Notes: generated by a model from the sequence alone, not told the origin. A stretch of 64,000 nucleotides of DNA from Paenibacillus monticola (GCF_009664975.1 NZ_WJXB01000003.1:310001-374000); one strand, 5' to 3'; shown: positions 54,732 to 63,415, numbered from the stretch's first letter. Made by a program: numbers and translations.

Positions 54732-55304
54732 TCATTTGCTGTTCTGATAGTTCTCCAGACCTCTGGTGATACTGCCGTCCATAATTCTGCCGACTTTGTC
54801 CACGATCTGGGTTGGGTCCGTATTTGCCCCCGTCTTTAGCCAATGGATTACCTGCTCCAGTATAGCCAGTGTGTAGAAATCAGCAATCTCCTGTTTGGCT
54901 TGTTGCGTTACCTGCTCCTTCCGTTCCTCGTCCAGTTCGTCCACGATCTTAATAATCACATCATAGATGACCCCATACAAGAAATCTTCCAGATGTTCAC
55001 GTCCAAGCGAATGAAAAGTGTTCAGGCAAATGGTTTTGTTACTCTGCGTATAATACAACACGCTCAGGAAGCCTTGCTTCCAGCTGGCACAATTGCGGTA
55101 TTCCTCAAGACCCTCGATAATCTCCGTCTGATAGACCCAGCCCAGCAGCTCATAGATATCCTGAAAATGATTATAAAAAGTATGCCGGGTCACTCCACAA
55201 TCCGCCGTAAGCTGCTGAATGGTGATCTTGTGGAGCGGTTGGGTCAGCATCAGCTTTTTGAGCGAACGGGCTAACGCGTTCTTCGTAATTTGTGAATAAG
55301 ACAT
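54732..55304 (-). CDS. TetR/AcrR family regulator upstream of oleate hydratase
   Basis: 190 aa from ATG 55304 (GGAGG five bases before); a start five codons upstream overlaps this ribosome site. DNA-binding part: ALARSLKKLMLTQPLHKITIQQLTADCGVTRHTFYNHFQDIYEL (split; helix-turn-helix at about 28-47). C-terminal ligand domain helical. It is directly upstream of oleate hydratase on the same strand and divergent from an aldo/keto reductase gene. A regulator that responds to unsaturated fatty acid is a plausible role from position only. Confidence 0.9.
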   Translation of the reverse strand: MSYSQITKNALARSLKKLMLTQPLHKITIQQLTADCGVTRHTFYNHFQDIYELLGWVYQTEIIEGLEEYRNCASWKQGFLSVLYYTQSNKTICLNTFHSLGREHLEDFLYGVIYDVIIKIVDELDEERKEQVTQQAKQEIADFYTLAILEQVIHWLKTGANTDPTQIVDKVGRIMDGSITRGLENYQNSK

Positions 55305-55320
55305 ACATACCTCCTGCATT

Positions 55321-55332
55321 CCTATTAATAGG
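55321..55332. promoter_or_regulatory. Perfect palindrome CCTATTAATAGG before the TetR gene
   Basis: A 12-bp perfect palindrome 17 bp before the TetR start, in the divergent region with the aldo/keto reductase. It could be an autoregulatory operator. The function is inferred. Confidence 0.3.
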
Positions 55333-55486
55333 ATAGCCGCTAGAGTTCAAGTTTCTCTTATACAATACACTATCTATCAACTGGCTTAAAGTCGCAAGCT
55401 GACCGCCGATCCGGTTTGCTTACTGGGTGAATAAAGTCTAAAATACGGGGCATGGACCTTATTATATATACGGGGAGAGAAACATT

Positions 55487-56422
55487 TTGAACACAAGACG
55501 GTATGGCAATACGGGGAAATCCGTTTCGGAAATTGGCTTTGGTGCTTGGCAGCTTGGCAACAGACAGGATTGGGAGGCCATGGAGGATACCGCGGCAATC
55601 TCACTTGTACATGAGGCTTTGGATCGAGGACTGAACTTTTTTGATACCGCTCCCAATTATGGACAAGGTAGAAGCGAAGAACTACTCGGAACAGCCTTGG
55701 CCGGAAGACGGAGTGGCGCCGTAATCAACACCAAATTTGGTCATAGAGCCGATGGCAGTATAGATTATGCTGCAGATCAGATCAGAGGTTCCGTTGAACA
55801 AAGTTTAATCCGGCTGCAAACCGACTATGTGGATTCCGTTATTTTACATAATCCCCCCTTTAACGTTCTGGATGGAAAGTATGGTCATTATGACGTAATG
55901 GAGAAACTAAAAGCTGAGGGTAAAATATTAGCTTACGGTGTCTCTGTAGATTCTGTACCGGAAATGCTCGAGGTTATCCAGCATACGAATATCGGCGTGA
56001 TGGAGGTCATGTTCAATATCTTTTATCAGGAGACTGCGGAAGCCTTCAAGCTTGCGCAAGACAAAGGCATTGCGATCATCGTCAAGGTGCCGCTGGATTC
56101 GGGCTGGCTGTCCGGAAAATACAACAGCAAGAGTACCTTTGCCGGAGTAAGAAGCCGTTGGTCCCCAGAGATCATTGAGAAACGCGCAGCCCTGCTTGAG
56201 CAAATCAAGTTCATTACCAATAAAGAGACCACAATGACCATGGCCGCACTGAGATTCATCCTTGCGTACCCAGAAGTAACCACAGTGATCCCCGGTGTTA
56301 GAAATAGCACCCAGCTTATTGAGAATATCGCCGCCAGCGATGCGGTTATGCCAGAGGAACAGGTGAAGCGACTGCAGGAATTGTGGGCGAAGGAGATTAA
56401 GGGGCAGGAGCTTGGGTGGTAA
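55487..56422 (+). CDS. Aldo/keto reductase
   Basis: 311 aa NADPH-dependent carbonyl reductase of TIM-barrel fold. Start TTG 55487, GGGGAGAG eight bases before. Catalytic residues: Asp and Tyr in NFFDTAPNYGQGRSEELLG (about residues 46-64), Lys in NTKFGHRADG (about 84) and His in VILHNPP (about 125). The cofactor end VTTVIPGVRNSTQLIENI (about 265) is typical. The natural substrate is unknown. It is convergent with the hypothetical gene at 56.5 kb, with which it shares a terminator. Confidence 0.93.
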   Translation: MNTRRYGNTGKSVSEIGFGAWQLGNRQDWEAMEDTAAISLVHEALDRGLNFFDTAPNYGQGRSEELLGTALAGRRSGAVINTKFGHRADGSIDYAADQIRGSVEQSLIRLQTDYVDSVILHNPPFNVLDGKYGHYDVMEKLKAEGKILAYGVSVDSVPEMLEVIQHTNIGVMEVMFNIFYQETAEAFKLAQDKGIAIIVKVPLDSGWLSGKYNSKSTFAGVRSRWSPEIIEKRAALLEQIKFITNKETTMTMAALRFILAYPEVTTVIPGVRNSTQLIENIAASDAVMPEEQVKRLQELWAKEIKGQELGW

Positions 56423-56432
56423 GGATTGATAT

Positions 56433-56476
56433 AAAAAACAGTCGTCTCGGATGCTACATCGAGGCGACTGTTTTTT
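56433..56476. terminator. Bidirectional intrinsic terminator
   Basis: AAAAAACAGTCGTCTCG pairs with CGAGGCGACTGTTTTTT around ATGCTACAT. It serves the aldo/keto reductase (+) and the hypothetical gene (-). A close copy lies at 57702-57742. Confidence 0.88.
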
Positions 56477-56503
56477 ATGTTCGTGGTAAGGATTGGGTCC
56501 AAA

Positions 56504-57088
56504 TTAAAACTTAGTGACTTTATCCCAAATATCGGATGTTACCTGCTTGTAGCCCTTAAGGTTATGTTTATTTGTTGTCTCTTGCATACCAAAAACCCAT
56601 CTCACCACATTATAACTATTGAGATTTATCTTTTGAAAATCGTCGCAGTAGTCCACAATCACCTCTACACCTAATGCAGAAATGAGTAAATTATTAACCA
56701 TCTCAGATGATAATAACAGGTTCGAAACTTCATCATAAATAGGCTGGGTAAGTTCATTAAGAATATCACTGTCTAAGTAAACAATGTTCTTTGTGTCAAG
56801 GGAAACGTTTGTCTCATAGATGTCTTCTATCTTACTTAAAATCACTACAAATTTATTGGAGTTAACCTCACCGCTTATTAATATAATTCTTCCTTCCTCA
56901 AGAAGCCCTAAAACTTCGTTAGTATCACTTTTACATGAATGGATTTGCAAATCGTTGAAGTCCCAATTTTCTACAGATTCAATATCATTAATAGTAGCGT
57001 TAAACCCTTTTGCTTGCACGACTCCAAGTAGCCAAATTAAATCAATTGCATTTTTTGTGAATGTGATTATATTGAATTTAGCACTCAT
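56504..57088 (-). CDS. Hypothetical protein, AT-rich gene
   Basis: 194 aa cytoplasmic protein, GGAAGGTGA ribosome site before ATG 57088. There are no membrane helices; an alpha/beta pattern is suggested (FNIITFTKNAIDLIWLLGVV, RIILISGEVNSNKFVVILSKI). No family was recognised. The coding sequence is AT-rich relative to the flanking reductase genes, and the next gene upstream, also AT-rich and unknown, is on the same strand. Orphan immunity or anti-toxin functions would fit such pairs, but nothing in the sequence proves it. Confidence 0.65.
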   Translation of the reverse strand: MSAKFNIITFTKNAIDLIWLLGVVQAKGFNATINDIESVENWDFNDLQIHSCKSDTNEVLGLLEEGRIILISGEVNSNKFVVILSKIEDIYETNVSLDTKNIVYLDSDILNELTQPIYDEVSNLLLSSEMVNNLLISALGVEVIVDYCDDFQKINLNSYNVVRWVFGMQETTNKHNLKGYKQVTSDIWDKVTKF

Positions 57089-57174
57089 TTATATCACCTT
57101 CCAGCATTTGCTTCTAATCTAAGCAACAGAATGATCTCCTCAATTCTATTATCCATATATTCCTCCAAGTGACA

Positions 57175-57627
57175 TTAACACTTCATTAATATTGAAATCA
57201 CCTTCCTTACACTCTCATAAAATTCTTGCTCCTCTTCTTCCATAAACCATTCAAAATCTTGTGGAAGGTTGACTTCCTTAGTTTCAATTTTCTCCAATAG
57301 TTCCTTTAGTTCTTTACATAAATTCAAGTTACTCTTCCAAAAATCACTTTCAATCGCATTTATTGAATTAATAAGTTCTCCCTCGTAATGCTCTCCTGCA
57401 ATTGGGTTCTTGGATAATCTCAAGATTGCCTCAGGAATCACATATTTCAAGTGGAAATTCTGCCTAACTAATCTGGCGATTGAACCATCTGGCAAATCTT
57501 TAAGCTTATCATCCATTATGCCTGCAAACCATCCTGATAATGGCACACTTTTCTCCACTACTATTTCTTCGTGAAAACCTTCAATCTTGCAAATTTCATT
57601 AATGGTTAACTCTCGGTAATTCAACAC
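57175..57627 (-). CDS. Hypothetical protein, possible immunity-type protein
   Basis: 150 aa, GTG start at 57627 with AAGGAGGG directly upstream. Acidic and mostly helical. The opening LTINEICKIEGFHEEIVVEK, the DLPDGSIARLVRQNFHLKYVIPEA block and the YEGELINSI stretch resemble, in my judgement, proteins annotated as contact-dependent growth-inhibition immunity proteins; I could not test this. No toxin gene is seen in the window. It shares direction and composition with the hypothetical gene 86 bp downstream. Confidence 0.6.
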   Translation of the reverse strand: MLNYRELTINEICKIEGFHEEIVVEKSVPLSGWFAGIMDDKLKDLPDGSIARLVRQNFHLKYVIPEAILRLSKNPIAGEHYEGELINSINAIESDFWKSNLNLCKELKELLEKIETKEVNLPQDFEWFMEEEEQEFYESVRKVISILMKC

Positions 57628-57701
57628 TAGTTACCCTCCTTCATATTTTTATAATATATGGAATATTCTAAAATTCAATGAAATAATACTTACCGAATAC
57701 G

Positions 57702-57742
57702 AAAAAACAGTCTCCTCCGATACTAACTCGAGGCGACTGTTT
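57702..57742 (-). terminator. Intrinsic terminator after the SDR gene
   Basis: AAACAGTC(g)CCTCG-type stem with GAGG...GACTGTTTTTTC on the minus strand. The sequence is close to the terminator at 56433-56476. Confidence 0.8.
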
Positions 57743-57771
57743 GTAAATGATCAGTATTTAATTCTTGAAGC

Positions 57772-58533
57772 TTACCAAGGCAGTTCATCACCTAAGTGAT
57801 AGAATTTACCGGTTGGGCCATCTGCGGGTAAAGTGGCGAGCTGCACACTTGTTCTGCTGCCCTCGTTAACATCCATTGCGGCGTGCTTACCACCTATTTC
57901 GGTCTTCACCCAACCCGGGTGAGCCGAATTCACTTTGATTGGAGTATCTTTAAGTTCGTGTGCAAGATGAATCGTGAATGAATTCAATGCCGTTTTAGAG
58001 GTGTTATAAGCTAGCAGCTTTACGCCGTATATTGAAGCAGCCGGATTAGTATGAAGTGTAAGTGATCCCATAATGCTGGATAGATTGACGATCCTGCCGG
58101 CTGGTGATTTGCGAATTAGCGGAAGCACCTGCTGAGTGAACTCCACTAAGCTGAAGAAATTGGCATCGAACGTCTCACGTAGAACTGCTGGCGAAACTGT
58201 GCTTGTTTCATTAATGGGTGAGATATTTTCAACTTCTTTTTGCACGCCCGCATTATTAACGAGAATATCCAACTTACCATAATGTTGGTCAAAAAAGTCA
58301 TAGGCACCCTGACGATCTTCAGCTGAAGTGATATCGAATTTGAGATTTTCGGCTTGGATACCTTCAGAACGAAGTGTTTCCGCAGCAGCTTTTCCTTTTT
58401 CCAAATCACGTGCGCCAATTACAACATTAGCACCAAGCTTACCAAGTTCACGCGCTGTTTCCAAGCCGATCCCGCGATTTCCACCCGTTACAAAAGCTAC
58501 TTTACCCTTAAGATTATCCGTATTTGTTGTCAT
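57772..58533 (-). CDS. SDR-family NAD(P)-dependent oxidoreductase
   Basis: 253 aa short-chain dehydrogenase. Cofactor motif AFVTGGNRGIGLETARELGKLG (split around residues 13-30), NNAGVQKE (about 95), catalytic Ser in NLSSIMGSL (about 148), and YNTSKTALNSF (Tyr-x3-Lys, about 178). AAGGAG precedes the ATG. The upstream TetR gene on the same strand is 109 bp away and is likely its regulator. The substrate is unknown; carbonyl reduction or detoxification is likely for this group. Confidence 0.92.
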   Translation of the reverse strand: MTTNTDNLKGKVAFVTGGNRGIGLETARELGKLGANVVIGARDLEKGKAAAETLRSEGIQAENLKFDITSAEDRQGAYDFFDQHYGKLDILVNNAGVQKEVENISPINETSTVSPAVLRETFDANFFSLVEFTQQVLPLIRKSPAGRIVNLSSIMGSLTLHTNPAASIYGVKLLAYNTSKTALNSFTIHLAHELKDTPIKVNSAHPGWVKTEIGGKHAAMDVNEGSRTSVQLATLPADGPTGKFYHLGDELPW

Positions 58534-58642
58534 TTTATATTCTCCTTAGTGTTGTTTTTTGGTGAAGCTATTGGGTCTGCCTGAAATGGAGCATCACCAC
58601 CTCTCTTATTGGGAATGATCGTTCTACATTTAGCAAAAAAAA

Positions 58643-59218
58643 TTAATGGAGTACTGCTAAGGTTGTATCCATAATGCTTATTAGTTTTTCTATATCTTCA
58701 GTTGCTTTGACCATTACACGCAAACCCACCCATGCATTATTTAAATATATCGCGAGATTAAGCGCATTATGGTGTTCGGCAATTTCTCCAGTTTGCTGTC
58801 CACTCACGAGGAGTTCATAGAACAGCTGCTCCGTATTTAAAAAATCCTCAGTGACTTGGGCTGCTGCCTCCGAATCATACATCGCTAACTCAACCGCAGT
58901 ATTAACAATTAAACAGCCTTTAGGATGATCCTCTTCTGTACAAAGCGTCATCTCAAACATTTGCCTGATGGCTTGTTTGGCTGATATAGGTGGTTGAATT
59001 CGAATCTTAATGTTCTTTTCTTGTATATCTCGATATCGATCCAGAGCTTCCATATATAAAGCGTGTTTGTCTCCAAACGTATCATACATGCTTCTTCGGT
59101 GAATGCCCATGTGGGTGACGAGCTCCTGCATAGAGGTTTTCTCATAACCCTGCCTCCAGAATAAATCCATAGCCTTGTCTAATACGATATTGACTTCAAA
59201 GTCTTTACTTCGTGCCAT
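58643..59218 (-). CDS. TetR/AcrR family regulator
   Basis: 191 aa from ATG 59218; an ATG two codons earlier (59224) is equally possible, since the ribosome site GCGGGA is weak. The N-terminal DNA-binding domain has the helix-turn-helix TSMQELVTHMGIHRRSMYDTFGDKHALYMEAL (split; about 24-55). The C-terminal part has the motif EDHPKGCLIVNTAVELA, typical of a common YxaF/LmrA-like TetR group. It precedes the SDR gene in the same direction and probably controls it and itself. Confidence 0.9.
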   Translation of the reverse strand: MARSKDFEVNIVLDKAMDLFWRQGYEKTSMQELVTHMGIHRRSMYDTFGDKHALYMEALDRYRDIQEKNIKIRIQPPISAKQAIRQMFEMTLCTEEDHPKGCLIVNTAVELAMYDSEAAAQVTEDFLNTEQLFYELLVSGQQTGEIAEHHNALNLAIYLNNAWVGLRVMVKATEDIEKLISIMDTTLAVLH

Positions 59219-59319
59219 GAGCATTCCCGCTCTCTTATGTTTGCTCTTGCCTCTGTCTGCAAAATCAGTTTAACATATTGAGAACGTTTGGTAAAGAATT
59301 ATTTTAAATCACTAAAATC

Positions 59320-59362
59320 AAAAAGACGACCATTCATTAAAAATCAATGAACAATCGTCTTT
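59320..59362 (-). terminator. Intrinsic terminator after the uxuB gene
   Basis: AAAGACGA pairs with TCGTCTTT and an inner CATTGATTTTTAATG hairpin also forms; a T-run follows on the minus strand. It closes the uxuA-uxuB operon. Confidence 0.82.
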
Positions 59363-59382
59363 ACTTTATTCTTCTCTTTCAG

Positions 59383-60993
59383 TTACCCAATGTACTTTTC
59401 TAGAGTGCGGCGTACCGCTCCAGTTCCTGCCAGCATTTCATGGAACATTGTCTCAATCTTCTGGCCGAGACCTACTTCATACAGATTAACACCAAAGATC
59501 GTCTCGTCGTGTAGAATGGCCTGCACATTGGATGTAGTGTCTCCAAGCGCAACACCCTGCAGGGCAGCCTGCAAGGTTTCCAGCAATGGATCGGAACTGA
59601 TGGCAAATTTTTCACCCTCGTCATTAACACCGAGCAGGTAGCGGCACCAAGTAGCGATAGCCAGTGGAATAGCTGTCAGATCTGCCGGATTCAGGTCTTC
59701 TCTCCGCGCATAAGACTTGATCGTTTCTCCAAAGCGAATGCCGACCTTTTGCGAAGTATCTGTAGCGATTCGCTGCGGGGTATCCGGGATAAAAGGATTG
59801 GCAAAGCGCTCGTTCAACACTTCGTCCAAAAATTGTTTAGGACTGATAATTCTAGGATCGACCACAACTGGCAAGCCTTCTTGGTAGCCAATGATTTCGA
59901 CAAACTTTCTTAAGGTAGCATCTTTCATCTCATCTGCGATCAAAGTGTATCCCAGCAAGCAGCCGGACACAGCCAGAGCGGTGTGCAACGGATTCAAACA
60001 AGTAGTCACTTTCATCGTTTCTACATTGTTTACGGTATCCCGGTCTGTAAAGATCACGCCAGCTTGCTCCAGAGCCGGTCTGCCATTCGTGAATTTGTCT
60101 TCAATGACCAAATATTCACTGACTTCCGCATTCACAAAAGGAGCTGTATAGGTGTTCTTCGAGGTAATAATAACATCCATCTCACCAATTCCCTGTTTAA
60201 GCAGCGCTTCTTGCACTTCAGTTGAAGGGCGTGGAGTGATTTTATCAATCATGGATAATGGGAATGTAATCTTGGATTCATCCTCCAGATAAGCAACAAA
60301 CCCTTGCTCTACAAAACCCTTCTTCGCCCATTCTTTGGCAATCGTTACGACACCATTTTTCAGCTTGTCGCCATTATGGGAACAATTATCCATGCTGACA
60401 AAAGTCAACGGATACTGGCCCTTCACATAGCGGCGATGGGCTAGCGCGGCAATAATGCTCATCGCATGGATCGGACGATCCAGTCCATTCGCAATATCCT
60501 GCTCTACAATACCCATATATTGACCGGATGGCCCTGTCAGGGAATAGCCTTTTTCCGTAATTGTAAAACTGGCCATCTGCAAACTTGGATTCTCAAAGAT
60601 TTCAACGAGCCGTTTGTTATCCTCAATTCGGGTAGGATCAGCTGTAATTCCTTCAACGATGCTGCTGATTACCTTTTTCTCAAAATCTCCGTTTGCATTC
60701 ATCAGCACTAGTAAAGTCAAATTGTCATAGGGCTTGTATACTTTATCAATCATCTCAAAATCAAACGTTTCAGCCGCAATAATACCCGTATCCGCAACCC
60801 CGAGATTGAGTAGTTTTTGATGGACGTTCGCTACAAATCCTCTAAAAATATTACCAGCTCCAAAGTGTATCCACTCCGGCTTTGTCTGGGTCTGCGCCGC
60901 AACCTGGTCATAATCGAATTGGGGCAACTCTACACCCGCTGCTGTCCAAGCCGCTTTATTGTTTTGAATACTACTTCTGTCCAGACGTAACAT
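59383..60993 (-). CDS. uxuB: Fructuronate reductase / D-mannonate oxidoreductase (mannitol dehydrogenase family)
   Basis: 536 aa NADH enzyme that interconverts D-fructuronate and D-mannonate, the step before mannonate dehydratase in hexuronate breakdown. N-terminal Rossmann start HFGAGNIFRGFVANVHQ (about residues 41-57), SMDNCSHNGDKL (about 202), then the C-terminal catalytic domain with AVSGCLLGYT and the VVDPRIISPKQFLDE region. Its ATG directly follows the stop of uxuA (60994-60996), so the two are translated together. Assignment to UxuB and not mannitol or altronate dehydrogenase rests on this partner gene. Confidence 0.9.
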   Translation of the reverse strand: MLRLDRSSIQNNKAAWTAAGVELPQFDYDQVAAQTQTKPEWIHFGAGNIFRGFVANVHQKLLNLGVADTGIIAAETFDFEMIDKVYKPYDNLTLLVLMNANGDFEKKVISSIVEGITADPTRIEDNKRLVEIFENPSLQMASFTITEKGYSLTGPSGQYMGIVEQDIANGLDRPIHAMSIIAALAHRRYVKGQYPLTFVSMDNCSHNGDKLKNGVVTIAKEWAKKGFVEQGFVAYLEDESKITFPLSMIDKITPRPSTEVQEALLKQGIGEMDVIITSKNTYTAPFVNAEVSEYLVIEDKFTNGRPALEQAGVIFTDRDTVNNVETMKVTTCLNPLHTALAVSGCLLGYTLIADEMKDATLRKFVEIIGYQEGLPVVVDPRIISPKQFLDEVLNERFANPFIPDTPQRIATDTSQKVGIRFGETIKSYARREDLNPADLTAIPLAIATWCRYLLGVNDEGEKFAISSDPLLETLQAALQGVALGDTTSNVQAILHDETIFGVNLYEVGLGQKIETMFHEMLAGTGAVRRTLEKYIG

Positions 60994-62076
60994 TTATTTG
61001 CCTCCTTTATTCTTCTCATTCTCCAAGCTATCCCAGACACCAAGTAAGTACATAATGCCCAGCGCTCTATCATATAAACCGTAACCCGGTCTGCAATGTT
61101 TCTCCTCACCCCAGAGGTGTCGGCCATGATCGGGACGAACATATCCAATAAACCCGTTCTCATGATACGCTTTGACCACCTCGGCCACGTCCACACTTCC
61201 GTCTTGTCCACGGTGCGATACTTCAATAAAATCACCATTCTCGAACACTTTAACATTGCGGATGTGGGCAAAATGAATACGATCGTGGAATTCGCGAATC
61301 ATAGCTGGCAGATCATTCTCTGGATTGCTGCCGAGCGAACCTGTGCAGAAGGTCAATCCGTTATACGGACTGTCCACCAGATCAAGGAAACGTCTGATGT
61401 GGTTTCTACTGCGAATAATACGCGGCAATCCAAAAATCGGCCATGCCGGATCATCTGGATGAATCGCCATTTTGACGTCGTACTCCTCACATACCGGAAT
61501 AATACGCTCCAGAAAATATTTCAAGTTGTCAAACAACACTTCTTCGGTAACATTTTCATAAGCCTTGAACAATTCATCCAGCTTGGACAGACGTTCTGGC
61601 TCCCAGCCGGGCATCGTAAAGTTCTTGGAGCCTTGCAGGATTCTATCGACCATCTCTTGGGGATTGTCGGTAATTGCAGCCTTCTCATAGAACAAAGCAT
61701 TTGATCCGTCTGGTAGTTCCTTGTACAACTCTGTCCGAGTCCAGTCAAAGATCGGCATAAAGTTATAACAAATGACTTTAACGCCTACTTTGGACAATTT
61801 TTTAATCGTATCAATATAAATATCTATATACTTATCTCTGCTAGGCAGACCGATCTTAATATCATCATGCACATTCACACTTTCGACTACGGCCGTGCTG
61901 AAGCCTTTGCTCGTGATTTGGTCAGCAACTTCCTGAATTTTGGCCATATCCCATTCTTCGCCCGCTACTTTATCATGCAATGACCAGACGATCCCCATGA
62001 CACCCGGAATTTGCCGGATATGATCCAAAGTAATATCGTCGTTCCCTTCCCCGTACCATCTCCAAGTCATATTCAT
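60994..62076 (-). CDS. uxuA: Mannonate dehydratase
   Basis: 360 aa TIM-barrel metal enzyme that dehydrates D-mannonate to 2-keto-3-deoxygluconate. ATG 62076 is chosen because AAGGAGG stands nine bases before and UxuA normally begins with this MNMTWRWYG; 45 further codons open upstream are not typical. Conserved parts: VKVICYNFMPIFDWTRTEL (about residues 91-109), MAIHPDDPAWPIFGLPRII (metal and substrate region, about 208), HIRNVKVFENGDFIEVSH and RPDHGRHLWGE. With uxuB it feeds uronic acids into central metabolism, matching the uronyl hydrolase cluster at 27-39 kb. It is divergent from a GntR gene, with operator-like palindromes between. Confidence 0.95.
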   Translation of the reverse strand: MNMTWRWYGEGNDDITLDHIRQIPGVMGIVWSLHDKVAGEEWDMAKIQEVADQITSKGFSTAVVESVNVHDDIKIGLPSRDKYIDIYIDTIKKLSKVGVKVICYNFMPIFDWTRTELYKELPDGSNALFYEKAAITDNPQEMVDRILQGSKNFTMPGWEPERLSKLDELFKAYENVTEEVLFDNLKYFLERIIPVCEEYDVKMAIHPDDPAWPIFGLPRIIRSRNHIRRFLDLVDSPYNGLTFCTGSLGSNPENDLPAMIREFHDRIHFAHIRNVKVFENGDFIEVSHRGQDGSVDVAEVVKAYHENGFIGYVRPDHGRHLWGEEKHCRPGYGLYDRALGIMYLLGVWDSLENEKNKGGK

Positions 62077-62184
62077 AATAAAATCCTCCTTGTAATCGTT
62101 ATGTGTACAACAAAATAAGGAAATGCTACATAATACCTCGGGAGTAACCTGCTTTTTCCGATGCGTATAAAATAACAACTCAAC

Positions 62185-62200
62185 ATCTTGTATACAAGAT
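62185..62200. promoter_or_regulatory. Candidate GntR operator in the uxuA promoter
   Basis: ATCTTGTATACAAGAT is a perfect 16-bp palindrome. Its core TTGTATACAA is of the type bound by GntR/FCD regulators. A partial copy (TTGTATACTA) lies at 62322-62331 in front of the regulator gene. Confidence 0.6.
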
Positions 62201-62276
62201 ACATTGATCATAAAATAACTTAACGACCTTTGTCAACACTTTTCCGAACAAGGATTCGATATATATTCTATTTCTT

Positions 62277-62290
62277 TGTAAACGTTCTCT
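62277..62290 (+). promoter_or_regulatory. Candidate cre site in the uxuA-gntR intergenic region
   Basis: TGTAAACGTTCTCT fits the cre consensus with one mismatch (last base). It lies close to a perfect -10 box TATAAT (62305-62310) of the GntR gene. Confidence 0.5.
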
Positions 62291-62321
62291 ATTTATTCAT
62301 GCTTTATAATTTTAAGATTTG

Positions 62322-62331
62322 TTGTATACTA
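62322..62331. promoter_or_regulatory. Second GntR half-operator before the regulator gene
   Basis: TTGTATACTA repeats nine of the ten core bases of the palindrome at 62185-62200. It overlaps the expected start region of the GntR transcript, consistent with autoregulation. Confidence 0.4.
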
Positions 62332-62368
62332 GTTTGTGAAAATAGCGACAAAGAAAGTTGGAACTGAA

Positions 62369-63022
62369 ATGGCCTCAAAAGAAGAAATCATGAACCAATT
62401 AAAGAATGAGATCCTGTCGCTGCAACTAAAACCAGGGACTATGATCAGCGAGACCGCCCTTTCTGAACGGTTTGAGCTCTCGCGTACTCCCATTCGGGAT
62501 ATTCTGAAGCAATTGTCTCAAGAAAACTATGTAGATATTTACCCCAAGAAGGGGAATATCGTTTCATATATTGATCTGGAATCCGTTGAACAAATCATTT
62601 ATCTCCGAAGTGCCTTGGAGAAAGAGATTATGAAAGGGTTGGCGGGTAATCTATCACTTAAAGGAGTACATGAATTGAAACATATCCTCGCCATGCAAAA
62701 AGACTGCATCAGCCAAGAGGACGAATCGGATCATTTCCTACAGCTTGACGATGCCTTTCACGAAGCGTTATTCGTTTTGGCTGGACGTGGATTTCTGTGG
62801 AATCTGATTCAGCAGTTTAATGTACACTATATCCGTTACCGCAAATTGCATATGTTGCAACAAGATAAATTGACAGAAATCCAAAAAGAACATCAGCTAA
62901 TGGCTGACTACATCATCCAAGATGAACGTGATAAAATTGACGACTTGCTGCATCATCATCTGCGTGCGGATATCGACTCTTTATATTTTCAAGAGCATTT
63001 CTCGGAATACATTAAGAAGTAG
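62369..63022 (+). CDS. GntR/FCD-type regulator of hexuronate use
   Basis: 217 aa from ATG 62369; a GTG at 62336 would add 11 residues but lies 26 bp after the TATAAT box and has no ribosome site, so the later start is preferred, with some doubt. N-terminal winged helix: MISETALSERFELSRTPIRDILKQLSQENYVDIYPKKGNIVSYI (split; about 25-66), C-terminal FCD ligand domain with LDDAFHEALFVLAGR (metal-binding D-x3-H), then HQLMADYI and HHHLRADI. It is divergent from uxuA. A uronate or its breakdown product is the likely inducer. Confidence 0.9.
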   Translation: MASKEEIMNQLKNEILSLQLKPGTMISETALSERFELSRTPIRDILKQLSQENYVDIYPKKGNIVSYIDLESVEQIIYLRSALEKEIMKGLAGNLSLKGVHELKHILAMQKDCISQEDESDHFLQLDDAFHEALFVLAGRGFLWNLIQQFNVHYIRYRKLHMLQQDKLTEIQKEHQLMADYIIQDERDKIDDLLHHHLRADIDSLYFQEHFSEYIKK

Positions 63023-63229
63023 ACTTCTCGCTGCTGGTTCACTTTATGTAGGGCAAGAATCCGTTTTTCAAACCAATAGTTACTTGTCCTTCATGAAAAT
63101 ACCCAATTACATAACCAGAGGATAGACAAAAAACCATGTATCTGAACCCATGGCATTTAAGAAAAATAATAATTAGATAAGCTGAACTTAAGATTTTGCT
63201 GAATCGGCTTTAATCGTAACTGCGGTGAA
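63023..63229. other. Intergenic region without visible genes
   Basis: Between the GntR stop and the structured repeat. AT-rich, with no frame of interest and no strong hairpin with T-run found. It must include the end of the GntR transcript, but the terminator was not identified. Confidence 0.4.
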
Positions 63230-63415
63230 TGTTTGGACTTCCGGCCGCTGTTGTCTCCTGATTTCTTGATTATTCCGTTTTAGCGGATGAAATCCGGAGA
63301 CAGCTTATGCTTACGATGCGAGCTTTCCTGCGGAAAGCTTTCAGGCAGTCGCTATCGCCCCTACAGTTCCAAAATTCCCCTCCGTTACTTTTGCCTTTCG
63401 CTAAGTTTTCCAGTT
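63230..63415. repeat. Structured GC-richer intergenic element, candidate dispersed repeat
   Basis: The stretch is GC-richer than the sequences beside it and non-coding. It folds into stems: GTCTCCTGATTTC with GAAATCCGGAGAC (63253-63265 / 63289-63301, one mismatch) enclosing TCCG/CGGA, and AGCTTTCC with GGAAAGCT (63321-63338). The pattern looks like a family of intergenic repeats of Paenibacillus-type genomes, to my recollection; other copies were not found in this window. Confidence 0.45.

Noticed and set aside
61096..61704. 202-codon plus-strand frame
   Set aside because: Antisense to uxuA with its conserved motifs; no ribosome site and no recognisable domain.
62077..62211. Upstream extension of uxuA by 45 codons
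   Set aside because: The added residues do not resemble UxuA, and the AAGGAGG site serves the later ATG. The extension also overlaps the promoter region.
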